This document shows positions 1-8,495 of a stretch of 64,000 nucleotides of DNA, in pieces; the stretch's first letter is position 1, and the number at the start of each line of letters is the position of its first letter. Source of the DNA: Rhizobium sp. Root1334 (GTDB lineage Bacteria; Pseudomonadota; Alphaproteobacteria; Rhizobiales; Rhizobiaceae); the NCBI RefSeq assembly GCF_001426665.1, contig NZ_LMEY01000030.1, forward strand, positions 124,725 to 188,724. Reading direction: 5' to 3'. The notes under the pieces were generated by a model. The model saw only the letters and a program-made list of their open reading frames with translations, made no database searches and was not told where the DNA came from. Both the position numbers and the translations under genes were made by a program.

Positions 1-1212
1 GGCTTCGTCCTTCCAGACCGACTGGCGGACCGGATCGACAAAATCCATCTTGGTGGCGCCGAAGATCGCATGCTCCGGACCGGTCGCCCATTGCAGGAAG
101 TACCAGGTGGCGTCCTTGTCCTTGGAGAAATTGGACATGGCAAGCGACCAGATCCAGATGTTTGGCGTCGAGGCCGTCGCATCCGGGTTGGCGGTGAAGG
201 CGGCATAAGACAGCTGTCCGGCCATCTTGTTGTCGCCGCCGTTCATGAAGTAGCCCAGGCAATCGGCGTCGAAAATCATCGCCGAGGCACCGGCGCCGAG
301 ATCGGTACCGACCTGATACCAGGTATAGGTCGACCAATCCTTCGGGCCGCTTTCCTGGATCATCTGCACCCATTTGGCGTGGAAGGCCTTGGAGCCTGCC
401 GTTCCCATCGCTGCCGACAGCTTGCCGTCGGTGACGTTCAGGTCCTTCTCGTTGAAGTTCGAGTAGGCGGACAGGAAGCCCGGATGGATCGTCGCCCAGG
501 AGCGCGAGCCACGCACGCCGATACCGTAGATACCGCCGACATCCTTCTGCAACTTGGCCGCCACGGAAATCATGTCATCGAGGTTCTTCGGCACGGAAAC
601 ACCGGCCTTGTCGAACATCGACTTGTTATAGGTGATGTTGTTCTGCTCGAACGCCCACGGAATGCACCACTGCTTAGCGTCGTCCGAACCCAGCGCGCCG
701 CCGGGCTGGCCGTTCCAGGCGCAGGAATTCTTCACGCCCGGCAGGAAGTCGTCCCAGGCGTAGTTTGGGTTGGTCTTTTCCGGATCGTTGATCCATTCCT
801 TGAGGTCGGTGATCCAGCCGGCCGGACCATAGGTCCAGGTCATGTAGGCGCCGGTCATGAACGCATCATATTCGGTGGAGCCGGATGACAGGGCAGCGGT
901 CACCTTGTCGAAATAGACGTCTTCCGGAAACACGTCATACTTGACGTCGATGCCGGTCAGGTCCTTGAACGACTGCAGGTTGGCAATCATCGCATCGGCA
1001 TAGGGATGCTTGTTCAAAAGCAGCTTTACGGTCTTGCCGGAATGTTTCTTCCAGTCGAAATCGGCAGCCATTGCCCTGGTGGACATCATGTTGAGCAGCG
1101 TGCCCGCCGCACCAGCCGTAACGCCCATGGCGCCGAGGCCCTTCAGCATTCCGCGGCGGTCCACCTCTCCACGCAGGAATGCACTGATCAGGTCTTTCTC
1201 TTTCTCATGCAT
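1..1212 (-). CDS. Sugar ABC transporter solute-binding protein (3' end beyond window)
   Basis: This is a periplasmic binding protein of the family 1 (MalE/UgpB-like) type, which delivers a carbohydrate to an importer encoded further left. Reading leftward from an ATG at 1212, preceded by AGGAGAAG, the protein has a charged N-terminus with a twin-arginine stretch (DRRGMLKGLG) and an Ala-rich segment ending in AMA. The mature part follows, with the 'AYMTWTYGPAG' and 'WAFEQNNITYN' blocks usual for these proteins. About 404 residues are visible and the frame is open to base 1, so the C-terminus is missing. A SorC-type regulator lies 198 bp upstream in the same direction and probably controls the operon. 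The substrate is unknown. Polyol or oligosaccharide uptake would fit a SorC partner, but that is inference. Confidence 0.86.
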   Translation of the reverse strand, partial: MHEKEKDLISAFLRGEVDRRGMLKGLGAMGVTAGAAGTLLNMMSTRAMAADFDWKKHSGKTVKLLLNKHPYADAMIANLQSFKDLTGIDVKYDVFPEDVYFDKVTAALSSGSTEYDAFMTGAYMTWTYGPAGWITDLKEWINDPEKTNPNYAWDDFLPGVKNSCAWNGQPGGALGSDDAKQWCIPWAFEQNNITYNKSMFDKAGVSVPKNLDDMISVAAKLQKDVGGIYGIGVRGSRSWATIHPGFLSAYSNFNEKDLNVTDGKLSAAMGTAGSKAFHAKWVQMIQESGPKDWSTYTWYQVGTDLGAGASAMIFDADCLGYFMNGGDNKMAGQLSYAAFTANPDATASTPNIWIWSLAMSNFSKDKDATWYFLQWATGPEHAIFGATKMDFVDPVRQSVWKDEA

Positions 1213-1242
1213 TGGTCTTCTCCTCCTTCACGGGCAAAACAT

Positions 1243-1258
1243 GCTCAATCCATTGAGC
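1243..1258. promoter_or_regulatory. Inverted repeat upstream of the solute-binding gene
   Basis: GCTCAAT and ATTGAGC form perfect 7-bp arms separated by 2 bp, 31 bp ahead of the start codon at 1212. A second dyad, TACCGG/CCGGTA, lies at 1261-1281. On the minus strand the first hairpin is followed by ATGTTTTG, so it could be an operator for the binding-protein operon or a weak terminator of the SorC gene. The sequence does not decide between these. Confidence 0.35.
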
Positions 1259-1410
1259 CGTACCGGCTTACCCGACCGGTATTTCCTCCAGATCGCAGCG
1301 CGTGCACCCCGCGGCACGGTGCCGGACGGGATGCAGCTGCGAAAGGCTTGAACCGAACCACTCCCCGGATCAGTCGCAAGCCGTCACTCCCTATGCGGGA
1401 CAGCGCCGTT

Positions 1411-2376
1411 TCAGGCGGCATCCTCCATCAATGTCTGCGCCGTCTTCTCGTCGGTGATCAGCCCGCTCAGAAACCGGCTTTCCAGCACGGCACGAATGGC
1501 GCGCGCCTTCACCTTGCCGCCGGCAACAGCGACCGTACGGCGGTTTTTCAGGTCCTCACGGCTCAGCGTGAATGTGCGGTTCGATAGCGACGTCTCGATC
1601 GGCTGGCCCCTGTCGTCGAAGAAATGGCCAAGCAATTCGCCGGCACCACCACCATTCTTGATTTCCTCGATCTCGCTCTTTTCGATCATGCCGGTGGAGA
1701 CCAGCGATGCTTCGCGCTCGACCGTGCCGATGCCAACCAGCAAAAGGTCGGCGCTGCTGGCAAGATCGAACACTTCGCGCACGCCGCGCTGATTGAACAG
1801 AACATCGCGATCCTCGACGGTATTGGCAAAGAACGGCACCGGCATCACATAGGCCTCCGCCCCCGTGCGCTCGGCCAGCCGGTGGATAACGTCATGGGGA
1901 TTGGCGGAAAACCGGCGGGTCAGGCCACCGAGCAGCGAGACGAAGCGGACGTCGTGATTGGTGGTGCGCGGCAGATATTCGACGCAAGCGGCCAGTGTGC
2001 GGCCATGCCCCATGCCGATCAGCACCGGTCCCTCTTTCTCGATCTCCCGCTTGAGGAACTGCGCACCGGAGATACCGAGCGCTTTCAGCGGCAGGTCCTC
2101 CGGATCGAAATCAGGAACGACTTCACAATAGTCGAGGCCATAACGCGCCGACAGTTTCTGCTCCAGTTCAACGCATTCGGAGACTTCGCCGTCGATATAG
2201 ACCTTCACCAGACCTTCCTGGTTGGCCTTGGTGATCAGACGATGGGCTTTCAGCGATGTCAGACCGAGGCGCTTGGCAACTTCGGACTGGGTCAATCCAC
2301 CGGCATAGTGCAGCCATGCTGCACGCGTCGCCATGCTTGACTCATCGTCCTTGAAGGAGCCACCGCCCTGAACCAT
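1411..2376 (-). CDS. SorC-family sugar-binding transcriptional regulator
   Basis: The 321-residue protein is the usual length for SorC/DeoR-type regulators. Residues about 18-55 form the helix-turn-helix (AGGLTQSEVAKRLGLTSLKA region). From about residue 75 onward comes the phosphosugar-binding domain, with the GMGHGRTL and VGIGTVE blocks typical of the family. Such proteins act in the cytoplasm and respond to a phosphorylated sugar or polyol. The gene faces leftward, toward the truncated solute-binding gene at 1-1212, so that importer is its likely target. A TGAAA-N4-TTTCA dyad sits 56 bp upstream of the start and may be an autoregulatory operator. The ligand is unknown. Confidence 0.85.
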   Translation of the reverse strand: MVQGGGSFKDDESSMATRAAWLHYAGGLTQSEVAKRLGLTSLKAHRLITKANQEGLVKVYIDGEVSECVELEQKLSARYGLDYCEVVPDFDPEDLPLKALGISGAQFLKREIEKEGPVLIGMGHGRTLAACVEYLPRTTNHDVRFVSLLGGLTRRFSANPHDVIHRLAERTGAEAYVMPVPFFANTVEDRDVLFNQRGVREVFDLASSADLLLVGIGTVEREASLVSTGMIEKSEIEEIKNGGGAGELLGHFFDDRGQPIETSLSNRTFTLSREDLKNRRTVAVAGGKVKARAIRAVLESRFLSGLITDEKTAQTLMEDAA

Positions 2377-2431
2377 ACCCCGCCTCCCGTTCCTGCTATT
2401 TTTTTCACTAGGTGATATTTTTATCTGTTGA

Positions 2432-2445
2432 TGAAAGAATTTTCA
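2432..2445. promoter_or_regulatory. Candidate SorC operator, TGAAA-N4-TTTCA
   Basis: The sequence TGAAAGAATTTTCA is an inverted repeat with 5-bp arms in the AT-rich stretch (2400-2460) upstream of the SorC gene that starts at 2376. The same arm sequence and spacing occurs at 55914-55927, ahead of the other operon in this window that contains a SorC gene. A further small dyad, TCAC-TAG-GTGA, lies at 2405-2415. Assignment to SorC is inference from position and recurrence. Confidence 0.4.
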
Positions 2446-2540
2446 CGCAATGAAAAATTTGTCAAGCACGTTCGATGCGGCGGCGCACCAATTCGATATG
2501 CACCTGCAGCCTTAAAGAGCGTGACTGTGGACAAACGCAA

Positions 2541-2566
2541 AGCGCGCCCGGTTGCCCGGACGCGCT
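2541..2566 (-). terminator. Hairpin after the ytf-like operon
   Basis: AGCGCG and CGCGCT, with inner CCGG/CCGG arms, form a strong GC-rich stem with a GCAA-type loop 30-55 bp beyond the stop of the last importer gene (2596). On the minus strand it is followed by TTGCGTTTG, a poor but recognisable T-rich tail. It probably ends leftward transcription of the importer operon before the SorC promoter region. Confidence 0.5.
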
Positions 2567-2595
2567 GGAAAAAAGAGAGGCGTGGAAGACTAGGC

Positions 2596-3588
2596 TTACG
2601 CCTCGGTCTTTTTCATCAGCCGGGCTTGCAGTACCACAACGACGAGAAGGAAAGAGCCGCGGATAACGGACTGCCAGTAGGCCGAGAGCGAAATCCAGCC
2701 GAGACCGTTTTCAAAATTGAGGACGTTGAACACCATGGCGAGCAGCAGTGCCCCCGCCAGCGTCGCGCCGACCGAACCGGAGCCGCCGGTCAGCAACGTA
2801 CCGCCGACCACGACAGAAGCAATAGCAAACAGTTCCCAGCCCACGCCCTCTGTCGGCTGCCCCGCGCCGAACTGCGAGGCAAGGATAACCCCGGCAAGAC
2901 CGGCAAGCAGACCGGACAGCGCATAGACGGCAAAAAGCGTTTTTTCGACCTTTAATCCCATCAGATTGGCCGTCGCCTCACCATCACCGATCGCCAGCAC
3001 ATGCCGCCCGGCAGGATGCCGCTCCAGAAAGACCCAGCCGAGCACATAGGCGAGCGCGGCAATCCAGGCAGGAATCGGAAATCCGAGAAAATCGTCCTGC
3101 CCGATCATCGTGAATCCGGTGTCATAGGACACCGAAACAGACTGGTTGTTGGCCAGCAGCAACGCTGTCCCGTAGGCAGCCAGCATCATTGCCAGCGTTG
3201 CGATAAACGGCTGGATCCGCATCCGGGTGATGATCAGGCCATTGATTGCGCCAGCAATCAGCCCGGCAACCATACCGCCGGCCAATCCCGGAAACCATCC
3301 ATACGGCGACAGATAGGCGGCAACCACGCTCGCCATCGCCGCCACGCCGCCGACCGAAAGGTCGATGCCGCCGGTGATGATGACAAAGGCCATGCCGAGC
3401 GCGATCAGCGCGAACATCGAATTGTAGCGCAGGAAACTCAGGATGTTGAACGGCGAGATGAAATTGTCATAGCGCAGCGCGCCGAACAGGATCAGGCCCG
3501 CCAGCGCCAGAAGCACGCCGAGGCGGGCGAAGTCGCCGGAGGATTTGGCCATGAAGGGCCGCGAGAGGGTTTTCAGCATGGAGGTCAT
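2596..3588 (-). CDS. yjfF: Sugar ABC transporter permease, YjfF-like
   Basis: This 330-residue inner-membrane permease belongs to the branched-chain/ribose type (RbsC family), with about eight to ten hydrophobic segments. The family block ALGMAFVIITGGIDLSVG is present near residues 62-79, and the cytoplasmic EAA-like region around 'AIGDGEATANLMGLKV' follows near residue 200. Gene order (binding protein, ATPase, YtfT-like, YjfF-like) and sequence resemblance match Escherichia coli ytfQ-ytfR-ytfT-yjfF, a furanose-form galactose importer. It is the last gene of the operon and starts 5 bp after the preceding permease. Substrate specificity is inferred from family resemblance only. Confidence 0.86.
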   Translation of the reverse strand: MTSMLKTLSRPFMAKSSGDFARLGVLLALAGLILFGALRYDNFISPFNILSFLRYNSMFALIALGMAFVIITGGIDLSVGGVAAMASVVAAYLSPYGWFPGLAGGMVAGLIAGAINGLIITRMRIQPFIATLAMMLAAYGTALLLANNQSVSVSYDTGFTMIGQDDFLGFPIPAWIAALAYVLGWVFLERHPAGRHVLAIGDGEATANLMGLKVEKTLFAVYALSGLLAGLAGVILASQFGAGQPTEGVGWELFAIASVVVGGTLLTGGSGSVGATLAGALLLAMVFNVLNFENGLGWISLSAYWQSVIRGSFLLVVVVLQARLMKKTEA

Positions 3589-3593
3589 ATCCG

Positions 3594-4592
3594 TTATGCC
3601 TTGGCACGTTGCTGGATGAAGACGGCGACGACGATCAGGCCTGCCTTGACGATCAATGCCGCCGCATCCGGCACGCCGTTGGCAAGAAGCGTATAGCGCA
3701 CCAGCTGGATGACGAAGGCGCCCAACACCGTGCCGACGATATTGGCCCGGCCGCCCGTCAGCAGCGAGCCGCCAACGGCAACCGCGGCGATGGCATCAAG
3801 CTCCATCCCGAGCCCAACCAGATTGGCGTCGCTCGCCGAATTGCGGGCAACGACGATCAGCCCGGCAACACCGGCGAGAGCACCACTGACAATGTAGACA
3901 AAGGTTTTGACCCGCCGCACCGGAATACCTGTCAGCCGCGCCGCCTTCTCGTTACCACCGACGGCGATGATCTGGCGGCCGATGACCGTGTAGCGGATCA
4001 GGCAATGAGCGAGCACCGCGACAATGATCATGATGATCACCTGCGCCGGAATACCGGCGATACGGCCCATGGCGATGAACTGGAAATCCGGGTTCTTGAA
4101 AACCTGCAGATTGCCGTTGGTGGCGACCTGGGCAATTCCCCGCCCCGCAATGAACAAGACAAGTGTGGCAATGATCGGCTGGATCGAAAACCGCGTCACC
4201 AGCACCCCGTTGAACCAGCCAAATGCCATGACCAGCAGAACCGGGAGGATGAACGAGAGAAGAATGAGAATGCCCATGTTCTCGATCGGCAGCACCTTGC
4301 CCATGAAGATCATCGGTGCAACTGTACCCGCAATCGCCATGAGAGACCCGACCGACAAATCGATGCCACCGGTGGCGATCACCAATGTCATCCCAACGGC
4401 GACGATGACGATGGTTGCCACCTGCGTCAGGTTGACGTTGAGCGTCTGCCAGGAAAGGAAGTTCGGCGTGACGATCAGGTTGAACAGCACGAGCAGGATG
4501 AAGGCTGCAAATGTGCCGTAACGGCTGAGAAACTGCGCCATATTGGGGCGGGCGGCACGCTCTCCTGGAGCGGATGTATCGATCGTCGTCAT
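3594..4592 (-). CDS. ytfT: Sugar ABC transporter permease, YtfT-like
   Basis: The 332-residue RbsC-type permease has an N-terminal cytoplasmic tail followed by hydrophobic helices. The signature GMTLVIATGGIDLSVGSLMA near residues 67-86 is nearly identical to YtfT proteins, as are 'IQPIIATLVLFIAGRG' and 'AVGGNEKAARLTGI'. It should pair with the YjfF-like permease encoded 5 bp downstream to form the membrane channel. Its start lies 1 bp after the stop of the ATPase gene at 4594, so the two are probably translationally coupled. Confidence 0.86.
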   Translation of the reverse strand: MTTIDTSAPGERAARPNMAQFLSRYGTFAAFILLVLFNLIVTPNFLSWQTLNVNLTQVATIVIVAVGMTLVIATGGIDLSVGSLMAIAGTVAPMIFMGKVLPIENMGILILLSFILPVLLVMAFGWFNGVLVTRFSIQPIIATLVLFIAGRGIAQVATNGNLQVFKNPDFQFIAMGRIAGIPAQVIIMIIVAVLAHCLIRYTVIGRQIIAVGGNEKAARLTGIPVRRVKTFVYIVSGALAGVAGLIVVARNSASDANLVGLGMELDAIAAVAVGGSLLTGGRANIVGTVLGAFVIQLVRYTLLANGVPDAAALIVKAGLIVVAVFIQQRAKA

Positions 4593-4593
4593 G

Positions 4594-6090
4594 TCAGTTC
4601 ACCTGATGGGCCATGGCGGAAAGCAGCGCCGTCTCACTGAGTTCGTTCCGGTTCAACACCGCAACCGAGCGGCCGTCGCTGAGCACCGTGACACGGTCTG
4701 CGGCCGCCAGAAGCTCCTCCAGCTCCGAGGAGATCATCAGCACGCTCAGGCCTTCGTCGGCTAGGCTGCGCAAGAGCTTCAGGATTTCCGCCTTGGCACC
4801 GATATCGATGCCGCGCGTCGGCTCGTCGATGATCAGAATGCGCGGATCGGTGCAGAGCCAGCGGGCAAGCAGCACCTTCTGCTGGTTGCCGCCCGACAGC
4901 TCCTTGATCGGCTGATCAGGGGAAGCGCATTTGACGCCCAATGCCTTGATGTACCGCGTGACAATCTCCTGCTGACGGGCACGGTCGACAATGCCGGCCT
5001 TCTTCAGCTTCGGCAGCAGCGCCAGCGTCATGTTCTCGCGAATGCTCATGTCCGGGATGATGCCGTCGATCTTACGATCCTCTGACACCAGCCCGATCCC
5101 GTCGGCAATGGCATCGGCCGGCTCGGAATAGCGGCGCTCCTTGCCATCAATCCGGATCGCGCCCTTTTCCATCCGGTCGACCCCGAAGATGATCCGCGCC
5201 GTTTCCGTGCGGCCAGAACCGAGAAGACCGGCCAGACCGGAAATTTCACCTTCGCGCACACTCATGCTGACATCGCGGACCCGCACGCCGGACCCGGCAC
5301 TTTCAACAGAGAGCCGCACCGGTTTCATCTCGCCGTCATCGCTATCGCGTGCAATCGCTTGAAAGGCCGCCAGTTCCTTGCCGAGCATATGGCGGACAAG
5401 TTCCATTTTCGGCATATCTGCCATGGCGCTATGCGCCACCGTCTGGCCATCGCGCATGATGGTGACGCAATCGCAGATTTCATAGAGTTCATCCAGCCGG
5501 TGGCCGATAAACAGAACGGAGACGCCGTTCCTCTTCAGCGTCCGGATCGTTTCGAACAGAATAGCGACCTCACGCTCGTCAAGGGACGATGTCGGCTCAT
5601 CCATGATCACCAGCCGGGCCTTCTGCGTCACGGCACGGGCAATCGCAATCATCTGCCGGGTGGCGGCGCTGAAATGTCCGACGGGAAGATCGACATCGAT
5701 ATCAAGATTGAAAGTCTTGAGCACGGAGGCTGCCCCCTCGCGCATCGCCCGCCGGTCAAGCAGCCCGAGGCCCGTTCTCGGTTCACGTGCCAGATAGATA
5801 TTCTCGGCGACTGAACGCTGCGGCGCCAGATTGATTTCCTGATAGATCGTCGCGATGCCTCGCGCCTGGCTGGCGCCGGGCGTTGCGAAAACGACGTCCT
5901 CACCCTCGAAGCGGATCAGTCCGGTATCGCGCTGATAGGCTCCGGTCAAAATCTTGATCAGCGTCGATTTTCCAGCGCCGTTCTGGCCGACCAGCGCCAT
6001 GACCTCGCCCGCGGCGATTTCAAGCGAGGCTGATCGCAGGGCGGGCACGCCGGAAAACGCCTTGGAAATATCCTGCATGGACAGCAGCAT
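4594..6090 (-). CDS. ytfR: Sugar ABC transporter ATP-binding protein, YtfR-like
   Basis: This 498-residue tandem ATPase (about 500 is usual) powers the ytf-type importer. The N-terminal domain has a canonical Walker A, GQNGAGKST, near residues 35-43. Its signature is drifted (HFSAATRQMIAIARA), and Walker B reads VIMDEPTSSLD. The C-terminal domain has the lysine-less pseudo-Walker A GLLGSGRTE and an intact LSGGNQQK signature, the normal asymmetry for two-domain sugar ATPases. It is separated from the upstream binding-protein gene by a long hairpin at 6125-6155. Confidence 0.88.
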   Translation of the reverse strand: MLLSMQDISKAFSGVPALRSASLEIAAGEVMALVGQNGAGKSTLIKILTGAYQRDTGLIRFEGEDVVFATPGASQARGIATIYQEINLAPQRSVAENIYLAREPRTGLGLLDRRAMREGAASVLKTFNLDIDVDLPVGHFSAATRQMIAIARAVTQKARLVIMDEPTSSLDEREVAILFETIRTLKRNGVSVLFIGHRLDELYEICDCVTIMRDGQTVAHSAMADMPKMELVRHMLGKELAAFQAIARDSDDGEMKPVRLSVESAGSGVRVRDVSMSVREGEISGLAGLLGSGRTETARIIFGVDRMEKGAIRIDGKERRYSEPADAIADGIGLVSEDRKIDGIIPDMSIRENMTLALLPKLKKAGIVDRARQQEIVTRYIKALGVKCASPDQPIKELSGGNQQKVLLARWLCTDPRILIIDEPTRGIDIGAKAEILKLLRSLADEGLSVLMISSELEELLAAADRVTVLSDGRSVAVLNRNELSETALLSAMAHQVN

Positions 6091-6124
6091 GTTTCCTCCA
6101 TCCTCAATAAGCAGACATGAAAAG

Positions 6125-6155
6125 CCGGCCGGAATGGCGATGCCACCCCGGCCGG
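6125..6155 (-). promoter_or_regulatory. Intercistronic hairpin between binding protein and ATPase genes
   Basis: CCGGCCGG arms at 6125-6132 and 6148-6155 enclose an inner TGGC-ATC-GCCA stem. On the transcribed minus strand the hairpin is followed by CTTTTC. It lies between the stop of the binding-protein gene (6175) and the ATPase start (6090). Such structures often stabilise the upstream binding-protein message or partly terminate transcription, giving excess binding protein. Confidence 0.6.
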
Positions 6156-6174
6156 AAGCGACAGTCTTGGGAGA

Positions 6175-7158
6175 TCAGTAAGCGCTCGACAGTTCGGCCG
6201 ATGCATTGGATGCATCGTAGAACTTGTCTGTGTTGATGACCCATGGCTCGATCTTATCACCAGCGGCGTAACGCGTCATCGTTTCAAAAGCCTTTGGCCC
6301 GAAACGCGGATTGCACTCGACCACGGCATTGATCTTGCCATCGACCACCGCCTGAACGGCTTCCTTGCCACCGTCGATGGACAAGACGAGGATATCCTTG
6401 CCCGGCACCTTGCCGGCAGCTTCGATGGCTGCAATGGCTCCAATCGCCATTTCGTCATTGTGCGCATAGACAATGTCTGCATCCGGATGTGCCTGCAGCA
6501 GAGCCTCGGCAACCTGACGGCCCTTGTCACGGGCAAAGTCACCGGTCTGCGATGCGACAATCGTAAAACCGCCGGCAGCGGTGATGGCTTCGTCAAAGCC
6601 CTTCTTGCGATCGTTGGCCGGCGATGAACCGGTGGTGCCTTCCAGCTCGATGATCTTCGACTTGCCGTTGGCGTTCTTGGCCAGCCACTCGGCTACACGC
6701 TTGCCTTCGTCGATGAAGTCGGAACCGATGAAGGTGACATAATCTTCACCTGCCTTGGCAAGCGACTGATCGACGTTGCGGTCGAGCAGGATGACCGGAA
6801 TGCCGGCTTTCTTCGCAGCCATGACGGCCGGGATCAGCGGCTTTTCTTCGCGCGGGGCAAGGAAGATCACGTCGACACCCTGGGCGATCATCGAGTTGAC
6901 GTCGGCCACCTGCTTGGCAGCAGACCCGGCAGCGTCTGTATAGACCAGCTGGTAGCCCATCTTCTGGGCTTCCGCCTTCATGCTTTCGGTCTGGGCAATG
7001 CGCCAGGGATTGTTGGATTCGGTCTGCGCGAAGCCGACCTTATAGGTATCTTTCTTGGCCAGAGCCGGCAGCTCCGCGTAAGCGACGGTGCCGGCAAGCG
7101 CGATGGCGCCCATGGCTGTTGCGGCAGCCAGGAACGTGCGGCGTGAAATCATGGACAT
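6175..7158 (-). CDS. ytfQ: Periplasmic sugar-binding protein, YtfQ-like
   Basis: This is a 327-residue solute-binding protein of the ribose/galactose (periplasmic-binding-protein-like I) fold. A textbook Tat motif, SRRTFL, is followed by a hydrophobic stretch ending AYA near residue 28. The mature protein carries the YtfQ-type blocks 'KVGFAQTESNNPWR', 'FLAPREEKPLIP', 'LDRNVDQ', 'NDRKKGFDEAI' and 'VYAHNDEMAIGAI', matching the galactofuranose-binding YtfQ of enteric bacteria. ATG at 7158 is preceded by GGAGGAGAAAATACC. It heads the leftward importer operon, and the LacI-type regulator gene is divergent across a 177-bp region with two dyads. Other furanose or pentose ligands remain possible. Confidence 0.86.
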   Translation of the reverse strand: MSMISRRTFLAAATAMGAIALAGTVAYAELPALAKKDTYKVGFAQTESNNPWRIAQTESMKAEAQKMGYQLVYTDAAGSAAKQVADVNSMIAQGVDVIFLAPREEKPLIPAVMAAKKAGIPVILLDRNVDQSLAKAGEDYVTFIGSDFIDEGKRVAEWLAKNANGKSKIIELEGTTGSSPANDRKKGFDEAITAAGGFTIVASQTGDFARDKGRQVAEALLQAHPDADIVYAHNDEMAIGAIAAIEAAGKVPGKDILVLSIDGGKEAVQAVVDGKINAVVECNPRFGPKAFETMTRYAAGDKIEPWVINTDKFYDASNASAELSSAY

Positions 7159-7239
7159 CGGTATTTTCTCCTCCGAAATTTACCGGTACTCCTCTACCGG
7201 GCAGTGAGCATTTTCCGCTTCACATACGTAAATCTTGCG

Positions 7240-7275
7240 CTAATAATATTATCAGTCAAGCGCTAATTTATTAGC
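7240..7275. promoter_or_regulatory. Two adjacent LacI-type operator candidates
   Basis: CTAATAATATTATCAG (7240-7255) is a 16-bp dyad with one mismatch. GCTAAT-TT-ATTAGC (7262-7275) has perfect 6-bp arms. Both share the half-site CTAAT and lie between the divergent importer operon and the LacI-family gene. The second abuts an in-frame ATG at 7276 that has no ribosome-binding site, which argues that translation of the regulator starts further in, at 7336. Confidence 0.55.
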
Positions 7276-7335
7276 ATGCGCACAAAAAATAATTCTGCAT
7301 CGCAGCAGAAACCGGGATGGAAGCGAGACAGGACG

Positions 7336-8412
7336 ATGGCACGAGGAAACGGGCGGAACAGCGCTTCCAACAAGCAGGGAGAGACAGGCCGGCCAACCAT
7401 GACGGACGTGGCGAGGATTGCCGGCGTGTCACAATCCAGCGTCTCACTTGTGCTCAACGAGATGTCCGGCGCCCGCATTTCAGCCGAGACCCAGATGCGG
7501 GTGCGCGAGGCAGCTCATAAAATTGGTTATAAATTACCAATGACGCGAAACGAGGTTGATACCGTCCCGCATGTGGAAAAGGACACCATCGCCTTCATCG
7601 TCGACGAGATTTCCACCAGCCCGCATCCCGTCGTCAGCCTCGACGGTATCCGTGACTATGCATTCGAACAGGGGCTGCTGGTCTCTGCCCATGCCACCCG
7701 CTCCAATCCCGACCTGCAGGATGCCGTTCTGCGCTCGGTCCTGCGTGACCGCTCCATCGCCGGCGTCATCTACGCGACGATCTTCACCCGCAAGGTCACC
7801 GTGCCGCCGCAGCTGAAGGGCATCCCGACGGTGCTGCTCAATTGCTATTCGGAACCGCGCCAGCATATGGCAATCGTGCCCGGAGAAGTCGCCGGCGGCT
7901 TTACCGCAACCGCGCATCTGACCAGTCTTGGCCACAAACGCATCGGCTTCATCAATGGCGAGCCCTGGATGGATGCCGCCATGGATCGCCTCAAGGGCTA
8001 CAAGCAGGCGCTTGCCACCGCCGATATCGCCTTTGACGAAACGCTGGTGCGCGACGGCGACTGGTTGCCCTTACGCGGCTACGAGGCAGGACTTGACCTG
8101 CTCTCGATGCCCAATCCCCCATCCGCCATCCTCTGCGGCAACGACCTGATGGCGATCGGCGTCATGGAGGCGGCCGCCGAAAAAGGGTTACGCGTGCCGG
8201 AGGACCTGTCCGTCATGGGCTATGACGACCAGGAACTGGCCCGTTACACCCACCCGCCCCTCTCCACGCTTGTGCTGCCCAACTACGAGATGGGCCAGAA
8301 GGCCGCCGAAATCCTTATCGACATGGCAATCCACGGCAAGCAGCCACGGCCGATGACAATCAAGGTCGATGGCCCGCTGGTGCGCCGCGGCACGACAGGG
8401 AAACCGGCATAG
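7336..8412 (+). CDS. LacI-family transcriptional regulator
   Basis: The protein has about 358 residues from the chosen ATG (378 if the ATG at 7276 is used). Residues about 22-70 hold the LacI helix-turn-helix, TMTDVARIAGVSQSSVSLVL, with the following hinge. The rest is a periplasmic-binding-like sensor domain, with 'GHKRIGFINGEPW', 'SAILCGNDLMAIGVM' and 'SVMGYDDQELARYTHPPLST'. It is divergent from the ytf-like importer and is its likely repressor, with the sugar as inducer. The start at 7336 is chosen because the region before it overlaps an operator-like dyad and lacks a ribosome-binding site. This choice is not certain. Confidence 0.85.
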   Translation: MARGNGRNSASNKQGETGRPTMTDVARIAGVSQSSVSLVLNEMSGARISAETQMRVREAAHKIGYKLPMTRNEVDTVPHVEKDTIAFIVDEISTSPHPVVSLDGIRDYAFEQGLLVSAHATRSNPDLQDAVLRSVLRDRSIAGVIYATIFTRKVTVPPQLKGIPTVLLNCYSEPRQHMAIVPGEVAGGFTATAHLTSLGHKRIGFINGEPWMDAAMDRLKGYKQALATADIAFDETLVRDGDWLPLRGYEAGLDLLSMPNPPSAILCGNDLMAIGVMEAAAEKGLRVPEDLSVMGYDDQELARYTHPPLSTLVLPNYEMGQKAAEILIDMAIHGKQPRPMTIKVDGPLVRRGTTGKPA

Positions 8413-8495
8413 CCTGGCGTTTTCGCAGAAACGCCTTCATTTCCCGCTCAATCTCGTGTTGAAGAAGATCAGCACACGATGGAGACGGGCAAGGC

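Noticed and set aside
2377-2595. Small gene between the SorC gene and the ytf-like operon
   Set aside because: Short frames here have no ribosome-binding site or family features. The region is better explained by a terminator hairpin and an AT-rich promoter with dyads.
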